A DNA stretch of 64,000 bases, from positions 1-64,000 of the forward strand of contig NZ_JAOAMV010000004.1 of assembly GCF_025154015.1 (NCBI RefSeq), read 5' to 3'. Numbering within the stretch: position 1 is the stretch's first letter; each line of letters starts with the position of its first letter. This stretch comes from Tsuneonella litorea (lineage in GTDB: Bacteria > Pseudomonadota > Alphaproteobacteria > Sphingomonadales > Sphingomonadaceae). Shown in pieces: positions 36,191-46,332 of the stretch. A program made the translations under genes and the position numbers. Below the pieces are notes generated by a model that saw only the letters and a program-made list of their open reading frames with translations, made no database searches and was not told where the DNA came from.

Positions 36191-37101
36191 AGCGGGTTCA
36201 CCGTATAGATTTCGTCCGGCGTCACGCCCAGCCCGTAGAGCATCCGCAGCGCGACCAGCAGCACGATCGCCGCCAGCACAAGGCGCAGCATCTCGGGTTT
36301 GACCTTCTGCGCGAACTGGGTGCCGATCTGCGCGCCTGAAACCGATCCGAGCAGCAGGAGCGCGGCAAGAACGATGTCCACCGCCTTGGTGGTGAGCGCG
36401 TGCATCATCGTGGTGACCATCGTCACGAACAGGATGTTGAACAGGCTGGTGCCGACCACCACCCCGGCGCTCATCCCGAGGATGTAGAGCATCGCGGGGA
36501 CGAGGATGAACCCACCGCCCACGCCCATCAGCATCGTCAGGATACCGACTCCAACCCCGAGGATCAGCGGCGCCAGCGGCGAGATGTAGAGGCCGGAACG
36601 GTAGAACCGCCAGCGCAGCGGCAATGCCGCCACGAGCGGATGGTGGCGGCGCTTTGCGGCGGGCAACCGCTCGCCGGTCGTGCTTGCGCGGATCGCCGTC
36701 CAGGCCTCGCGCGCCATCAGCGTCCCGATCGTCCCGAGCATCACCACGTAGAGGATCGAGATCACCGTATCGATCTGCCCGATCGACTTGAAGAAGCGGA
36801 ACAGGAGCGCGCCGATCACGCTGCCGATGGCGCCTCCGACGACCGTGACCGCGCCGAGCTTGTAATCGACACCGCCACGACGGTTGTGGGCGAGGACGCC
36901 GGAAACGCTCGCGCCCGTCACCTGTGTCGAAGCCGAAGCGGCGGCGACGGTCGGGGGAATCCCGTAGAAGATCAGCAGCGGGGTGGTGAGAAACCCGCCC
37001 CCGACGCCGAACAGGCCCGACAAGACGCCGGTCAGTGCGCCAAGCGCGACAATGACCAGCCCGTTGACCGAAAGGTTCGCAATCGGGAGGTACACGTCCA
37101 T
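36187..37101 (-). CDS. TSUP-family (TauE/SafE) anion exporter
   Basis: Inner-membrane exporter of the sulfite/sulfonate-exporter (TSUP) family, 304 aa with about eight helices. It opens with the twin-glycine GLFGVGGGFLTTPLLIFYG, repeated in the second half as MLMGVGGGFILVPAMLYILG, the internal duplication typical of TSUP. Substrates of this family include sulfite and taurine derivatives; not readable here. It overlaps the TIGR02186 gene by 4 bp. Confidence 0.92.
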   Translation of the reverse strand: MDVYLPIANLSVNGLVIVALGALTGVLSGLFGVGGGFLTTPLLIFYGIPPTVAAASASTQVTGASVSGVLAHNRRGGVDYKLGAVTVVGGAIGSVIGALLFRFFKSIGQIDTVISILYVVMLGTIGTLMAREAWTAIRASTTGERLPAAKRRHHPLVAALPLRWRFYRSGLYISPLAPLILGVGVGILTMLMGVGGGFILVPAMLYILGMSAGVVVGTSLFNILFVTMVTTMMHALTTKAVDIVLAALLLLGSVSGAQIGTQFAQKVKPEMLRLVLAAIVLLVALRMLYGLGVTPDEIYTVNPL

Positions 37102-37149
37102 CGCCGTCCGCTTACGCGAGAGGCGCTGGCAGCGAAAGGCGTCCCCGCG

Positions 37150-38283
37150 CTAAAATCCGGTCGAAAGCGTGACCGCCGGCCCGTTGCTCGGCCGCGCCCC
37201 GCCCGCGATCCGCACGCGGTAATCGAGCGAGAGCCGCGCGGGCAGACCCGCTTCGCGCAGGTCGAGCGTCAAGCCTGGCCCGACGTCGAGCCGGGCGGCG
37301 TACTTCTGCGCTCCGCCCCAAGCCCCGAAGCCCAGCCGCAGGTCCCCGCCTGCGAGCGAGGCGAGTTCGCGATCGACCCGGACCTGCCCGTCGACAAAGC
37401 CGGTCGCCTCGCGCCCGCCGACAAACCCCGCCTGGGCATAGGCCTCTCCGCGAAGACCCAGCGCAAGCCGCGCGGGAGGGACTTCGGTGATCGCGGCTAC
37501 CGCTGGCCTGACCTCGGTCCATCCCTCGGTGCGGGTGAGGCGGGCCTCTCCCTGGAGACGGATCGGGACCCGCGCCAGCGGCCGCAGACCTACCCCGGCT
37601 GCGGCATCGGCTTGCGCCGGGCGCGAAGGCGCGTGGGTCGCCCGAAAGTACAGTTGCGGCCGCGTGGCTCCGCCGCCGAGATCGTAACGCAAGACGAATC
37701 CGCCCTGCGTGCCGCCGTAGGCTGGCGGGCGTGGCCCGCCCAAGGCCACGCGGGGCTGCCCGCTCCCGTTGCGCCAGGCGTACCAGCCGTCGAAGTGCCA
37801 CCGTTTTCGCCGGCGACCCGCTTCGGCTGAAAGGTTCGCAGGCGTCCCGTGCGCACCGCTCGGCTCGTGGCTGAGGCCGCCGCGGTCCCGGGCGGCACCG
37901 GCACCCTTGTCGTCGTCGGTCGCTGATGACGTCGCACCGAACCCGGAAGCCCCCGCGCCGAGCCCGGAAGGTGCTACGTCGCGGCCGCTCCGGGGATGCG
38001 AGCCGGCCTCGAGGGGAGCAGGTCGAGGCGCGCCGACACGGGCCGGCTGGTCCCCGGATGCGGCCGATCCGCCCGCGGTTCGCGCCGCGTCGTGGCGCGG
38101 AGGAACCAGACGCGCCGCCGGGCTCTCGGCCGGCAGTGCGACCGGAGAGGCCGGCTCAGAAGGCGGGGCGGCGAAAGGCTGCTGCCAGGTTGCCGCCCGC
38201 AGCCCGATCCAGCCCGCCGCGATCGCCGCCAGGACGACCAGGGGCTGCCCCCGGCGGCGAGAGAGGGCGGCGGCAGCGGTCAT
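37150..38283 (-). CDS. exported protein with NfrA C-terminal-like domain
   Basis: A 377-aa protein: one N-terminal hydrophobic segment (about 16-32), a long low-complexity Ala/Pro/Gly/Ser-rich linker (about 35-160), then a beta-rich C-terminal region (about 165-377) that ends in LSTGF, an outer-membrane-barrel-like C-terminus. The position directly after the NfrB-like gene and the C-terminal character suggest the C-terminal domain of NfrA (phage N4 adsorption protein A), which is about 990 residues in E. coli. Here the TPR half is missing. ATG 38283 overlaps the glycosyltransferase stop as ATGA. Confidence 0.65.
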   Translation of the reverse strand: MTAAAALSRRRGQPLVVLAAIAAGWIGLRAATWQQPFAAPPSEPASPVALPAESPAARLVPPRHDAARTAGGSAASGDQPARVGAPRPAPLEAGSHPRSGRDVAPSGLGAGASGFGATSSATDDDKGAGAARDRGGLSHEPSGAHGTPANLSAEAGRRRKRWHFDGWYAWRNGSGQPRVALGGPRPPAYGGTQGGFVLRYDLGGGATRPQLYFRATHAPSRPAQADAAAGVGLRPLARVPIRLQGEARLTRTEGWTEVRPAVAAITEVPPARLALGLRGEAYAQAGFVGGREATGFVDGQVRVDRELASLAGGDLRLGFGAWGGAQKYAARLDVGPGLTLDLREAGLPARLSLDYRVRIAGGARPSNGPAVTLSTGF

Positions 38284-39683
38284 GTGCGCGCGCCATGCCT
38301 TTCCCCCAGGGCAGGATGGACCATGTGACGGGTCTTGTCCCATCGCGGTGCGTCGCCGCGCAGCGTCCTGAGGTAGTCGACGAATGCCCGACGCCCCGCA
38401 AGAATAGTGATGGCGTTCGCCAGCGGGATGCGGATCACGGCCCGCACCCCTTCGACCCAGCCATACTCGCGCGCGGTAAAGGCAAACCGCCACGCACCGC
38501 GCCAGACGAAGCTCAGCGTGTTCGCGGCGATCAGGGCGGTGATGGCCGGCGTGACCGGCAACGACGGCGCGTACCCGGCGTAATGCGCGAGCCAGCCGAC
38601 CGAAGCGATGAGTATCAGGAAGTAGGCTACCGCGAGAACCAAAGCAGTCAGGGGTCCGCGGCGATCGCGCAGGCGCATCCAAAGGTCGGCTGGCTGGCTG
38701 CTCCAACCAAGGCGGTCCCAGGACTGCAGGGCGATGCCGTGGATCCAGCGGGTCTTCTGCCGTACCGCGCTGCCGATGTCGGCGGGAAAGCACGCCCGGG
38801 TCGCGACCAGCCGGCCGTCGGGATGGCGGAACCGCAGGAACTTCGAACGCCCGCCCAGCGCCGCCACGCCGAGGCCCAGTTCGTAGTCCTCGGTCAGGCA
38901 CTCCGCCGCGAACGGCCCGTCGCGCCCGCGGCGCGCAGCCAGTTCCAACAGGATACCGCGGGCAATCGCGCAACCGACCCCGGCGGTCGGGATCCCCGCC
39001 CCCAGCGCGTCTCGCACCACCATCGCCTTGCCGTGCGCCTCCGCGAACTCCTCGCAATAATGCGAGGCGACCCAGCGGGACTGGGGCAGCGGCTCGGGCA
39101 GGACCGGAATCTGGGCGAGGTCGACCGAGCCGATCGCCTGGTCGAGCAGGCCGAGAGCCGCGGGATCGACCATGTCTTCGGCATCGTGCATCACGACCAT
39201 GCGCGCACGACGGCCGGTGCGTTTCTCGTCCGCCTCGAGCGCCCGGTAGAGGCGATTGAGGCAATCGGCCTTGGTGCTGGGCCCGTCGCAGTCGTGGATG
39301 ACCAGCCGCAGGCGAGGATCATGGTCGGCCGCGGCAATCACCGCCTCTGCGGTCAGCGGGTCGTTGCGATAGGTCCCGACATACAGCCGCACGTCCGCGT
39401 GGGGCCAGGCGGCGAGCGCATGGCGGACGGTCGCTCCGATCACGCTGGCTTCGCGCCAGGCGGCAATGAAAACCGCCGCTTCGCCCGCGAGAGGCGATGG
39501 CGCGGTATCGGCGTCTGACAGGCGCATGGTGCGCGCCCGGCCCGAGGCCCGCTGCGCCAGCCAGATCAGGTCCACCGCGAACTCGTCGAGGGCTCCGATC
39601 AGAAAGAAAACGCCAGCGAAGAGCAGCAGTTCGTGCTCGACAAGCACGAGCCATTCGCCCGGCGTCCCGAATGTTACCGGCAA
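38280..39683 (-). CDS. NfrB-like family 2 glycosyltransferase, membrane-bound
   Basis: Inner-membrane glycosyltransferase, 467 aa, resembling bacteriophage N4 adsorption protein B. One helix lies near the N-terminus (about 17-42). The GT2 domain shows VVMHDAEDMVDP with the D-x-D-like acid pair, CLTEDYELGLG with the ED catalytic acids, and RQKTRWIHGIALQSW, the Q-x2-R-W of processive enzymes. Three or so helices follow from about 335. E. coli NfrB adds a C-terminal c-di-GMP-binding domain that is not seen here. The start is TTG at 39683 with GGGGG 7 bases ahead. It is the first gene of the pair. Confidence 0.85.
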   Translation of the reverse strand: MPVTFGTPGEWLVLVEHELLLFAGVFFLIGALDEFAVDLIWLAQRASGRARTMRLSDADTAPSPLAGEAAVFIAAWREASVIGATVRHALAAWPHADVRLYVGTYRNDPLTAEAVIAAADHDPRLRLVIHDCDGPSTKADCLNRLYRALEADEKRTGRRARMVVMHDAEDMVDPAALGLLDQAIGSVDLAQIPVLPEPLPQSRWVASHYCEEFAEAHGKAMVVRDALGAGIPTAGVGCAIARGILLELAARRGRDGPFAAECLTEDYELGLGVAALGGRSKFLRFRHPDGRLVATRACFPADIGSAVRQKTRWIHGIALQSWDRLGWSSQPADLWMRLRDRRGPLTALVLAVAYFLILIASVGWLAHYAGYAPSLPVTPAITALIAANTLSFVWRGAWRFAFTAREYGWVEGVRAVIRIPLANAITILAGRRAFVDYLRTLRGDAPRWDKTRHMVHPALGERHGART

Positions 39684-39748
39684 GTGCGACCCCCGAATTG
39701 CCTTGCGGGGCCGTTAACAATTCAAAAGAACGGATGCAACTGACAAAC

Positions 39749-39801
39749 CAGTCGATACCTACTATTATTGCACCGACATCTACTGCAACGCAGTCGATAC
39801 C
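39749..39801. repeat. 11-bp direct repeats 42 bp apart upstream of the NfrB-like gene
   Basis: CAGTCGATACC occurs at 39749-39759 and again at 39791-39801, exactly 42 bp apart (about four helical turns), in the 228-bp AT-richer gap between the NfrB-like and ydbL genes. The spacing would put both copies on one face of the helix, as for paired operator sites. No binding protein is known. Confidence 0.4.
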
Positions 39802-39911
39802 CTTCGTCGTTACAGAATCTTCGCCTTCCCCGACTTGAGGGCGCCGCTATCGCGCACTCTGCTGCCCCGGAAGCGTCCCCTCTTCCGATGGACGTCCCCC
39901 ACGGGCAACGA

Positions 39912-40298
39912 TCAGGCCGGGCAGCGGCTGTCGCGCATGGGCGGCGCACTGGTGCGGGTCTGCCAGCTTCCGTCGGGCGCCTGGTACTTTTCGCCCGGGA
40001 CCGTCCGGGCGATCGCAAGGCAGCCGGCAGTGAGTGCATATTCCTCGAGCGTGGCGTTGGCCGCGCGCGCCTTTTCGGCATAGACCGCGCGCCGCCTTAT
40101 GTTGATGTCATTGACGATCCGCTGAAGCTCTGAAGTGCTGGCCCCGACGATGCCGAGATAGCCGTCCATCTTCTCGCCCACGAGACCGGCGGAACGCGCG
40201 GCGTCGTAGGCGGGATCGCGCTGGGCCTGGGCCGGTACCGATACCAGCAGGCCGGCGGCGGCCATCGAGGCGGCAATGGTCGTGCGGATACTGTACAT
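39912..40298 (-). CDS. ydbL: YdbL family protein (DUF1318), periplasmic
   Basis: A 128-aa exported protein with a signal peptide (about 1-26, ending in PAQAQ) and a helical body, including IVNDINIRRRAVYAEKA and EEYALTAGCLAIA, that matches the DUF1318/YdbL family. In E. coli YdbL is a periplasmic factor that tunes the YdbH-YnbE intermembrane bridge. The ATG overlaps the ynbE stop by one base (TGATG). It is the last gene of the ydbH-ynbE-ydbL operon. Confidence 0.88.
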   Translation of the reverse strand: MYSIRTTIAASMAAAGLLVSVPAQAQRDPAYDAARSAGLVGEKMDGYLGIVGASTSELQRIVNDINIRRRAVYAEKARAANATLEEYALTAGCLAIARTVPGEKYQAPDGSWQTRTSAPPMRDSRCPA

Positions 40299-40555
40299 CA
40301 GAAGATATCCTCGTTTTGATCGATCGTGTTCTCCGCGTCAGCGGCCAACCGATAGATGACTTCCTGCCGGATGTTCACGTTGAGCTCGATCACGATCGGC
40401 TTGTCGGGCGCGGTCACCTGAACGCACCCGCCGAGCGCGAGCAGGCCCATCGCGGCCCCCGGCAGCGTCCCCGCCCATCGCAGCCCTCGCCTCGCCCACG
40501 TCATTGCGTGGGTTGTCGCAAGCCCCGCGGGCGGGGTCAATTCGGATCCGATCAT
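40298..40555 (-). CDS. ynbE: YnbE-like outer membrane lipoprotein
   Basis: Small lipoprotein, 85 aa from ATG 40555, which overlaps the ydbH stop as ATGA. ATG 40504 (MTWARRG) would give a more usual signal. The lipobox LLALGGC is followed by a short body, VTAPDKPIVIELNVNIRQEV, that resembles the beta-strand of E. coli YnbE (PITINMNVKIE). YnbE caps the periplasmic YdbH bridge at the outer membrane. Its place between ydbH and ydbL fixes the assignment. Confidence 0.85.
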   Translation of the reverse strand: MIGSELTPPAGLATTHAMTWARRGLRWAGTLPGAAMGLLALGGCVQVTAPDKPIVIELNVNIRQEVIYRLAADAENTIDQNEDIF

Positions 40556-43500
40556 AGCCTGTTCTCGCTTTCGGGGGTCTGAATGGGGGGTTGGTCGGGA
40601 ATAAGGTCCTGCGGCGCCACCTCGGGCTCGGGCGGCGCTACGGCGCGCTGCAACACCCGGCCGTCATCCGTGAGCAGGCCGAGCTCGCGCGGGTCGCGCA
40701 CCGATGCCGGGTCGTACATCGCCTTGATCGAGGTGATCAGCTGATAGAACGGAGCCCTGACGTTCACATTGAACCGGATGGGGAGGTTCTGCAGACGCCG
40801 GGTGATGAAATTGCGCTTTGCCCCGGCGCCCTGCTTGACCCCGTCGAACCGCACCCGGGTCACGATCTCGCCGGTCAGGTTGCCGTCCATCGCGATCGAC
40901 ATCTGCCGATAGTCGAGCGATTTCAGCGCGTCGAATGCGAAGTTCGCCATCGTGCCGAGGTTCTCGCGGCTGAGCGCCCCGACATAGGAGATGTTGCCTC
41001 CCGGCGGGCGGGCGACCAGCAGGCCGCCCTCGATGCGGCCGTTGCCGTTGCTGTCGAACACGATCGGGACGGTTCCGTCGAAAGTGCCGGTCGCGGCGAT
41101 GTTCGACAGCTCCATGCGCTGGACGAACTGCGCCGCCTCCAGACCCTCGATCTCGAAGACGTAGCGGCGTTCCTCGCTCGCACCGAACTTCAGGCTGGTC
41201 GACCGCAGCGTCAGCGTGCCTCCCATGAAGGGCCAGGTCGCCCCCTCGAGCGCGAGGATCTCTCCCCCGCGCATCGAGAATACGAGTTCGCCGTCCTCGA
41301 CGAGGATACCGGGATTGACCGAACCAATGCGCAGGCGCTGGTTCGGTGCGGTGGTGAGATTGAGCAGGTCGGTGAACTCGACCGTCCCGCTCGCGCCCGT
41401 CACCGGGCCGAACGCGGCGGCGAAATCGAGGTCATCGGTACTGAAGCGTCCGCTGCTCGTGACCCCGCGGTCGGTCCAGTCGATCCGCCCGCGGCCGCTG
41501 ACCGTGCCGCGCGCGTTGGCGATCACGCCCAGCGCAAGGCAGCTCAATGTGTCGGGTTGCAGTTGCCGGTCGAACAGCAGGTCGTTGACCGCCAGGTCTG
41601 CGTGGCCGGTGCCGCTCGCGAGATCGTGGACGATGGCGACATCGGTCACAGCCCGCCGCGACGCGGGCTCGCGCAAGGTGGCCTCGGCGCGGATGACGTT
41701 ATCCCGCAAGGTCAGGGTGCCGCCTTCGGCCTCCAGCGGGCGGAACCGCGGCGGAGCCTGCCGGTCGACCAACCGGAAAGCCGCGTTGTCGATCCGCAGC
41801 GTCCCGTCCGCGTAACGCCAGTCGCCCCCAGTGTTCTCGAGGTTCATCGGCACGGCGAACAGCCTGACGTCGGCATCCTCGAAGCGCCCGCCGATCTCCT
41901 TTCCGAAAGTCGCGGTGAGATTGGAGACGCGGAAGCTGCTTGCGGTATCGGCGGGGCCGAGGGCGACATCGACCGCGCGCGCGCTCATCGTGCCCGGATA
42001 GGCGATGCCGACAGGTCCGCTGCGCAGGCGGATCGGAGTGTCGGCAAGCCGGCCCGACAGGTCGAGCGAGGGCGCGCCCGCGGCGATGCGCAGCCCCTCC
42101 GGCCCGTACCGCACGATCGGCTGCCCCCGGCTGGGGCACAGCGTCAGACCGCGTCGGTCCAGCGCCAGCGAAGCCACCGCCAGCCGATCGAAGCGAACGT
42201 CAATGCAGCGATTCCAGAGCGCGAGGCGGTCAGCGGTCCAGTTCCCCTGAAGCGGCAGCGCAAGCCCGCGTGCGCTGCCACCGGGAAGCGGTCCGCTGGC
42301 CACCGCACGCCCTGAGAAACCCAGCGCGCCAGAGGGCGCCTGGGCCAGCACGAGCGCGGGAATCGCGAGCGAGCTGCCGCCGGCCGAATATTCGGCCATC
42401 CGCAGGCGCAGCACGGCCTCGCCGCCGGCTGCGCGCTCCATGCGGCCGACGATGCGCGGGAGCCCGCGGCCGCCGGTCGCGAGATTGCCCGCGATGCGCG
42501 GCAGGCGCCCGCCGGTGGCGTTCACCTCCACCCGGCTCAGCGCCAGCAACGTGGCCCCGCTGCCGCCGCGCAGCGACGCCCGGGGCACCTGCAGGCTGTA
42601 ACCCGCATCCGACCCGCGCGCGGACAGCGCCGCCTGCAGGCTGCTGGCGCGGCCTTCGCGCGCGAGCGCGGCGCGCACCTGGGAGAGCAGGGGCGCAAGC
42701 AGCGTGCCGTCGACCGAGCGCACGGCGCCGGCGAGCAGGCGATCGAGCCCATCGCCCATGCGCACGCCGTTGCCCTCGACGTCGCCCTGCGCTTCGAACG
42801 AGGAAAGGCCGGCCGTTCCGCGCAGGCTCCCCTTAGCGGTCAGGAGCGCGGCGCGGGCCTGCGGGTGGGCGAGCCCGCGGGCGGCGAGCGAATAGCGCGC
42901 CACCAGCGCGTCGTTGCGCCATGTTGCGCGCACGGCGCCATTGAGGCCGTTCGCGCTTGTCCCCCCGACCGCCAGCGCGCCAGTCGCGATGCGCCCGTCC
43001 CCCTCCACCCCGGCGAGATCGTCGTCGAGTGTCACGTCGAGCGCGATCGCGGCATCGGCGAGCCGAACACCGTTCGCGCATTCGAGCGAGGCCAGCCGCA
43101 ACGGCCCTTCGAGCGTCGGCTTGCCCGCAGAAGTCGACAAGGCGCCGTAGAGGGAGACGCTCCGCGCCGCGCAACCCGCCCCGTCCAGGGTGGGCGCCAC
43201 CGCAGCGAGAATGCCGGAGAAACCGTCGTCGAGCCGGCCGCTGCCTTGTGCCTTGACGCCGATCGGGCCGTAATCGCTTTCGACCAGCGCGCGCCCGTCG
43301 ACCAGCCGCAAGTCCATTTTCGGCAGCCCGGGCGGCTCTCCGGTATCGCGGAACAAGATCTTGTCGAGCGTCCCGAAACTCAGGGTCCCCCCACGCAAGG
43401 TCCCGTAGAGCCGCGGCTTCACGAGCGTCACGCGCCCCAGCGCCGGGGTTCCGAGGCGGTACCGGATCGCGACCTCGGCGCGCTCGATCGTCATGTCCGG

Positions 43501-43755
43501 TGCGCCAGGATCGCCGATCACGATATTGCTCAGGACCTGCCTGTCGGGCCCGATTCGCTCGATCTCGTATGTTGCCGGGATGTCGTAACGCCGAAGTTCG
43601 CCCTCGATGACGTTGCCGGCGATCCGCTCGCGGGAAAACCACAGCGCCGCCAGCGCCCCGAGAAACACGAGCGCGAGGCCCCCCAGCACGCGCGGCCAGC
43701 GGCGGGAGCGCCCGACCGAGGCTTCTGATTCAAGCTCGCTGTCGGCCTCGGCCAT
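40552..43755 (-). CDS. ydbH: YdbH-type AsmA-like intermembrane phospholipid transport protein
   Basis: Very large periplasmic protein, 1067 aa, with one N-terminal membrane helix (about 24-44) and beta-repeat character throughout, as for the TamB/YhdP/YdbH group that forms hydrophobic grooves spanning the periplasm. Diagnostic parts are the N-terminal YDIPATYEIERIGPDRQVL and the C-terminal MELSNIAATGTFDGTVPIVF, followed by an LSYIGAL-like strand. It is first in the ydbH-ynbE-ydbL operon, with ATGA overlap to ynbE. The function follows from the E. coli homologue. Confidence 0.9.
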   Translation of the reverse strand: MAEADSELESEASVGRSRRWPRVLGGLALVFLGALAALWFSRERIAGNVIEGELRRYDIPATYEIERIGPDRQVLSNIVIGDPGAPDMTIERAEVAIRYRLGTPALGRVTLVKPRLYGTLRGGTLSFGTLDKILFRDTGEPPGLPKMDLRLVDGRALVESDYGPIGVKAQGSGRLDDGFSGILAAVAPTLDGAGCAARSVSLYGALSTSAGKPTLEGPLRLASLECANGVRLADAAIALDVTLDDDLAGVEGDGRIATGALAVGGTSANGLNGAVRATWRNDALVARYSLAARGLAHPQARAALLTAKGSLRGTAGLSSFEAQGDVEGNGVRMGDGLDRLLAGAVRSVDGTLLAPLLSQVRAALAREGRASSLQAALSARGSDAGYSLQVPRASLRGGSGATLLALSRVEVNATGGRLPRIAGNLATGGRGLPRIVGRMERAAGGEAVLRLRMAEYSAGGSSLAIPALVLAQAPSGALGFSGRAVASGPLPGGSARGLALPLQGNWTADRLALWNRCIDVRFDRLAVASLALDRRGLTLCPSRGQPIVRYGPEGLRIAAGAPSLDLSGRLADTPIRLRSGPVGIAYPGTMSARAVDVALGPADTASSFRVSNLTATFGKEIGGRFEDADVRLFAVPMNLENTGGDWRYADGTLRIDNAAFRLVDRQAPPRFRPLEAEGGTLTLRDNVIRAEATLREPASRRAVTDVAIVHDLASGTGHADLAVNDLLFDRQLQPDTLSCLALGVIANARGTVSGRGRIDWTDRGVTSSGRFSTDDLDFAAAFGPVTGASGTVEFTDLLNLTTAPNQRLRIGSVNPGILVEDGELVFSMRGGEILALEGATWPFMGGTLTLRSTSLKFGASEERRYVFEIEGLEAAQFVQRMELSNIAATGTFDGTVPIVFDSNGNGRIEGGLLVARPPGGNISYVGALSRENLGTMANFAFDALKSLDYRQMSIAMDGNLTGEIVTRVRFDGVKQGAGAKRNFITRRLQNLPIRFNVNVRAPFYQLITSIKAMYDPASVRDPRELGLLTDDGRVLQRAVAPPEPEVAPQDLIPDQPPIQTPESENRL

Positions 43756-43810
43756 CGACCCCTACTTGCGTGTCCGCGCGCCCGAAGGCAATGCGCTGGC
43801 AGGTAACGCG

Positions 43811-44524
43811 ATGACGGGGGAAAGGTTGCCGCAAGCTGAAGGCAGACCGGCTGCTGAGGGCCACGCGGGGCATCGCGCGCGCCTGCGCCGGCGGCTGCTC
43901 ACCGGCGGGGCGGAGGCGCTGGCGGATTACGAGGTGCTCGAGTTCCTTCTTTTCGCCGCGAACCCTCGCGGCGACACCAAGCCGCTGGCAAAGGCGCTGC
44001 TCACCCGGTTCGGCACGCTCAGCGCGGTGCTCAACGCCGAGCCGGGCGCGCTGCAGCAGGTCAAGGGCATGGGCGAAGGCGGCGTGGCCGCGCTGAAGGC
44101 GGTCGCGCTCGCGGCCCGGCGGATGGCGCGCGGGCCAGTGCAGGACAAACCGGTGCTGGGCAGCTGGCAGGCGCTGCTCGACTACCTGACGATCGACATG
44201 GCGCACCTGACGGTGGAGCGCGTGCGGGTACTCTACCTCGATACCCGCAACCGGCTGATCATGGATCACCACGTCGGCGACGGGTCGATCGACGAGGCGG
44301 CGATCCACCCGCGCGAGGTCGTCCGCAAGGCGCTGGACGTGGGCGCGACCGCGATGATCCTCGTCCACAACCACCCGAGCGGCAATCCCGAGCCCAGCCG
44401 CGCCGACATCGAGATCACCCGCCGCATCGCCGAGGCCGGGCGGCTGCTCGGCATCGTCGTCCACGATCACGTGATCGTCGGCCGCCAGGGCCATGCCAGC
44501 CTGAAGGCGAAAGGGTTGATCTGA
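43811..44524 (+). CDS. radC: RadC family JAB/MPN-domain protein
   Basis: A 237-aa member of the RadC family (MPN+/JAMM fold). Residues about 85-110 show the helix-hairpin-helix VKGMGEGGVAALKAV, and the C-terminal domain carries the metal motif in ILVHNHPSGNPEPSRAD (H-x-H and D). The biochemical role is unsettled: no DNA-repair activity has been proven despite the name. ATG 43811 has AGG eight bases upstream. It is divergent from ydbH and followed by purB. Confidence 0.93.
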   Translation: MTGERLPQAEGRPAAEGHAGHRARLRRRLLTGGAEALADYEVLEFLLFAANPRGDTKPLAKALLTRFGTLSAVLNAEPGALQQVKGMGEGGVAALKAVALAARRMARGPVQDKPVLGSWQALLDYLTIDMAHLTVERVRVLYLDTRNRLIMDHHVGDGSIDEAAIHPREVVRKALDVGATAMILVHNHPSGNPEPSRADIEITRRIAEAGRLLGIVVHDHVIVGRQGHASLKAKGLI

Positions 44525-44571
44525 CCTTCGTCCGTCCCTAGCCGCTCGGCACGTTTCAACCGGAGTCGATG

Positions 44572-45885
<1,314 letters not shown>

Positions 45886-45957
45886 GCCCGCCCTTTCCAA
45901 CGCCACCCATCGCGGTTAAGCCCGCGGCAACGACCAGACAGGGGAGCCAAGAGCAAG

Positions 45958-46332
45958 ATGCAGATCGTCCGCACCATCGCCTGGTTTGCGTTGCTGGTGG
46001 TGTTGCTCACCTTCAGCTTCTTCAACTGGAAGCCGGTCGAGGTGCAGATCTGGGACAATCTCGTGCTCGAGACCAAGGTCCCCGCGCTGGTCGTCGTCTC
46101 GTTCCTGCTCGGCCTGGTACCGATGTGGCTGATCCACCGCGGCGTCAAATGGCGGCTCCAGCGCCGCATCGCGGGACTGGAAACCGCCGCGCGCAACGTG
46201 GCAATGACCCCCTCGTCTTCGGCGTCCGCCCCCAACGCCACGGTGCAGGCACCGCGCCCCGATCCCGAGCCGGGCGACGACGCGCTGGGTCGCGACGAAG
46301 GCACGTCCGCGCGCGGCCCGCGCCTGCCGTGA
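45958..46332 (+). CDS. LapA family membrane protein (DUF1049)
   Basis: A 124-aa inner-membrane protein with two N-terminal helices (about 5-22 and 42-60), the FFNWKPVEVQIWD loop between them, and a soluble tail rich in Pro, Ala and Ser. This matches the LapA/DUF1049 group, associated with lipopolysaccharide assembly in E. coli. GAGCCAAGAGCAAG precedes the ATG. Its stop overlaps the pyrF GTG (GTGA). Confidence 0.85.
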   Translation: MQIVRTIAWFALLVVLLTFSFFNWKPVEVQIWDNLVLETKVPALVVVSFLLGLVPMWLIHRGVKWRLQRRIAGLETAARNVAMTPSSSASAPNATVQAPRPDPEPGDDALGRDEGTSARGPRLP

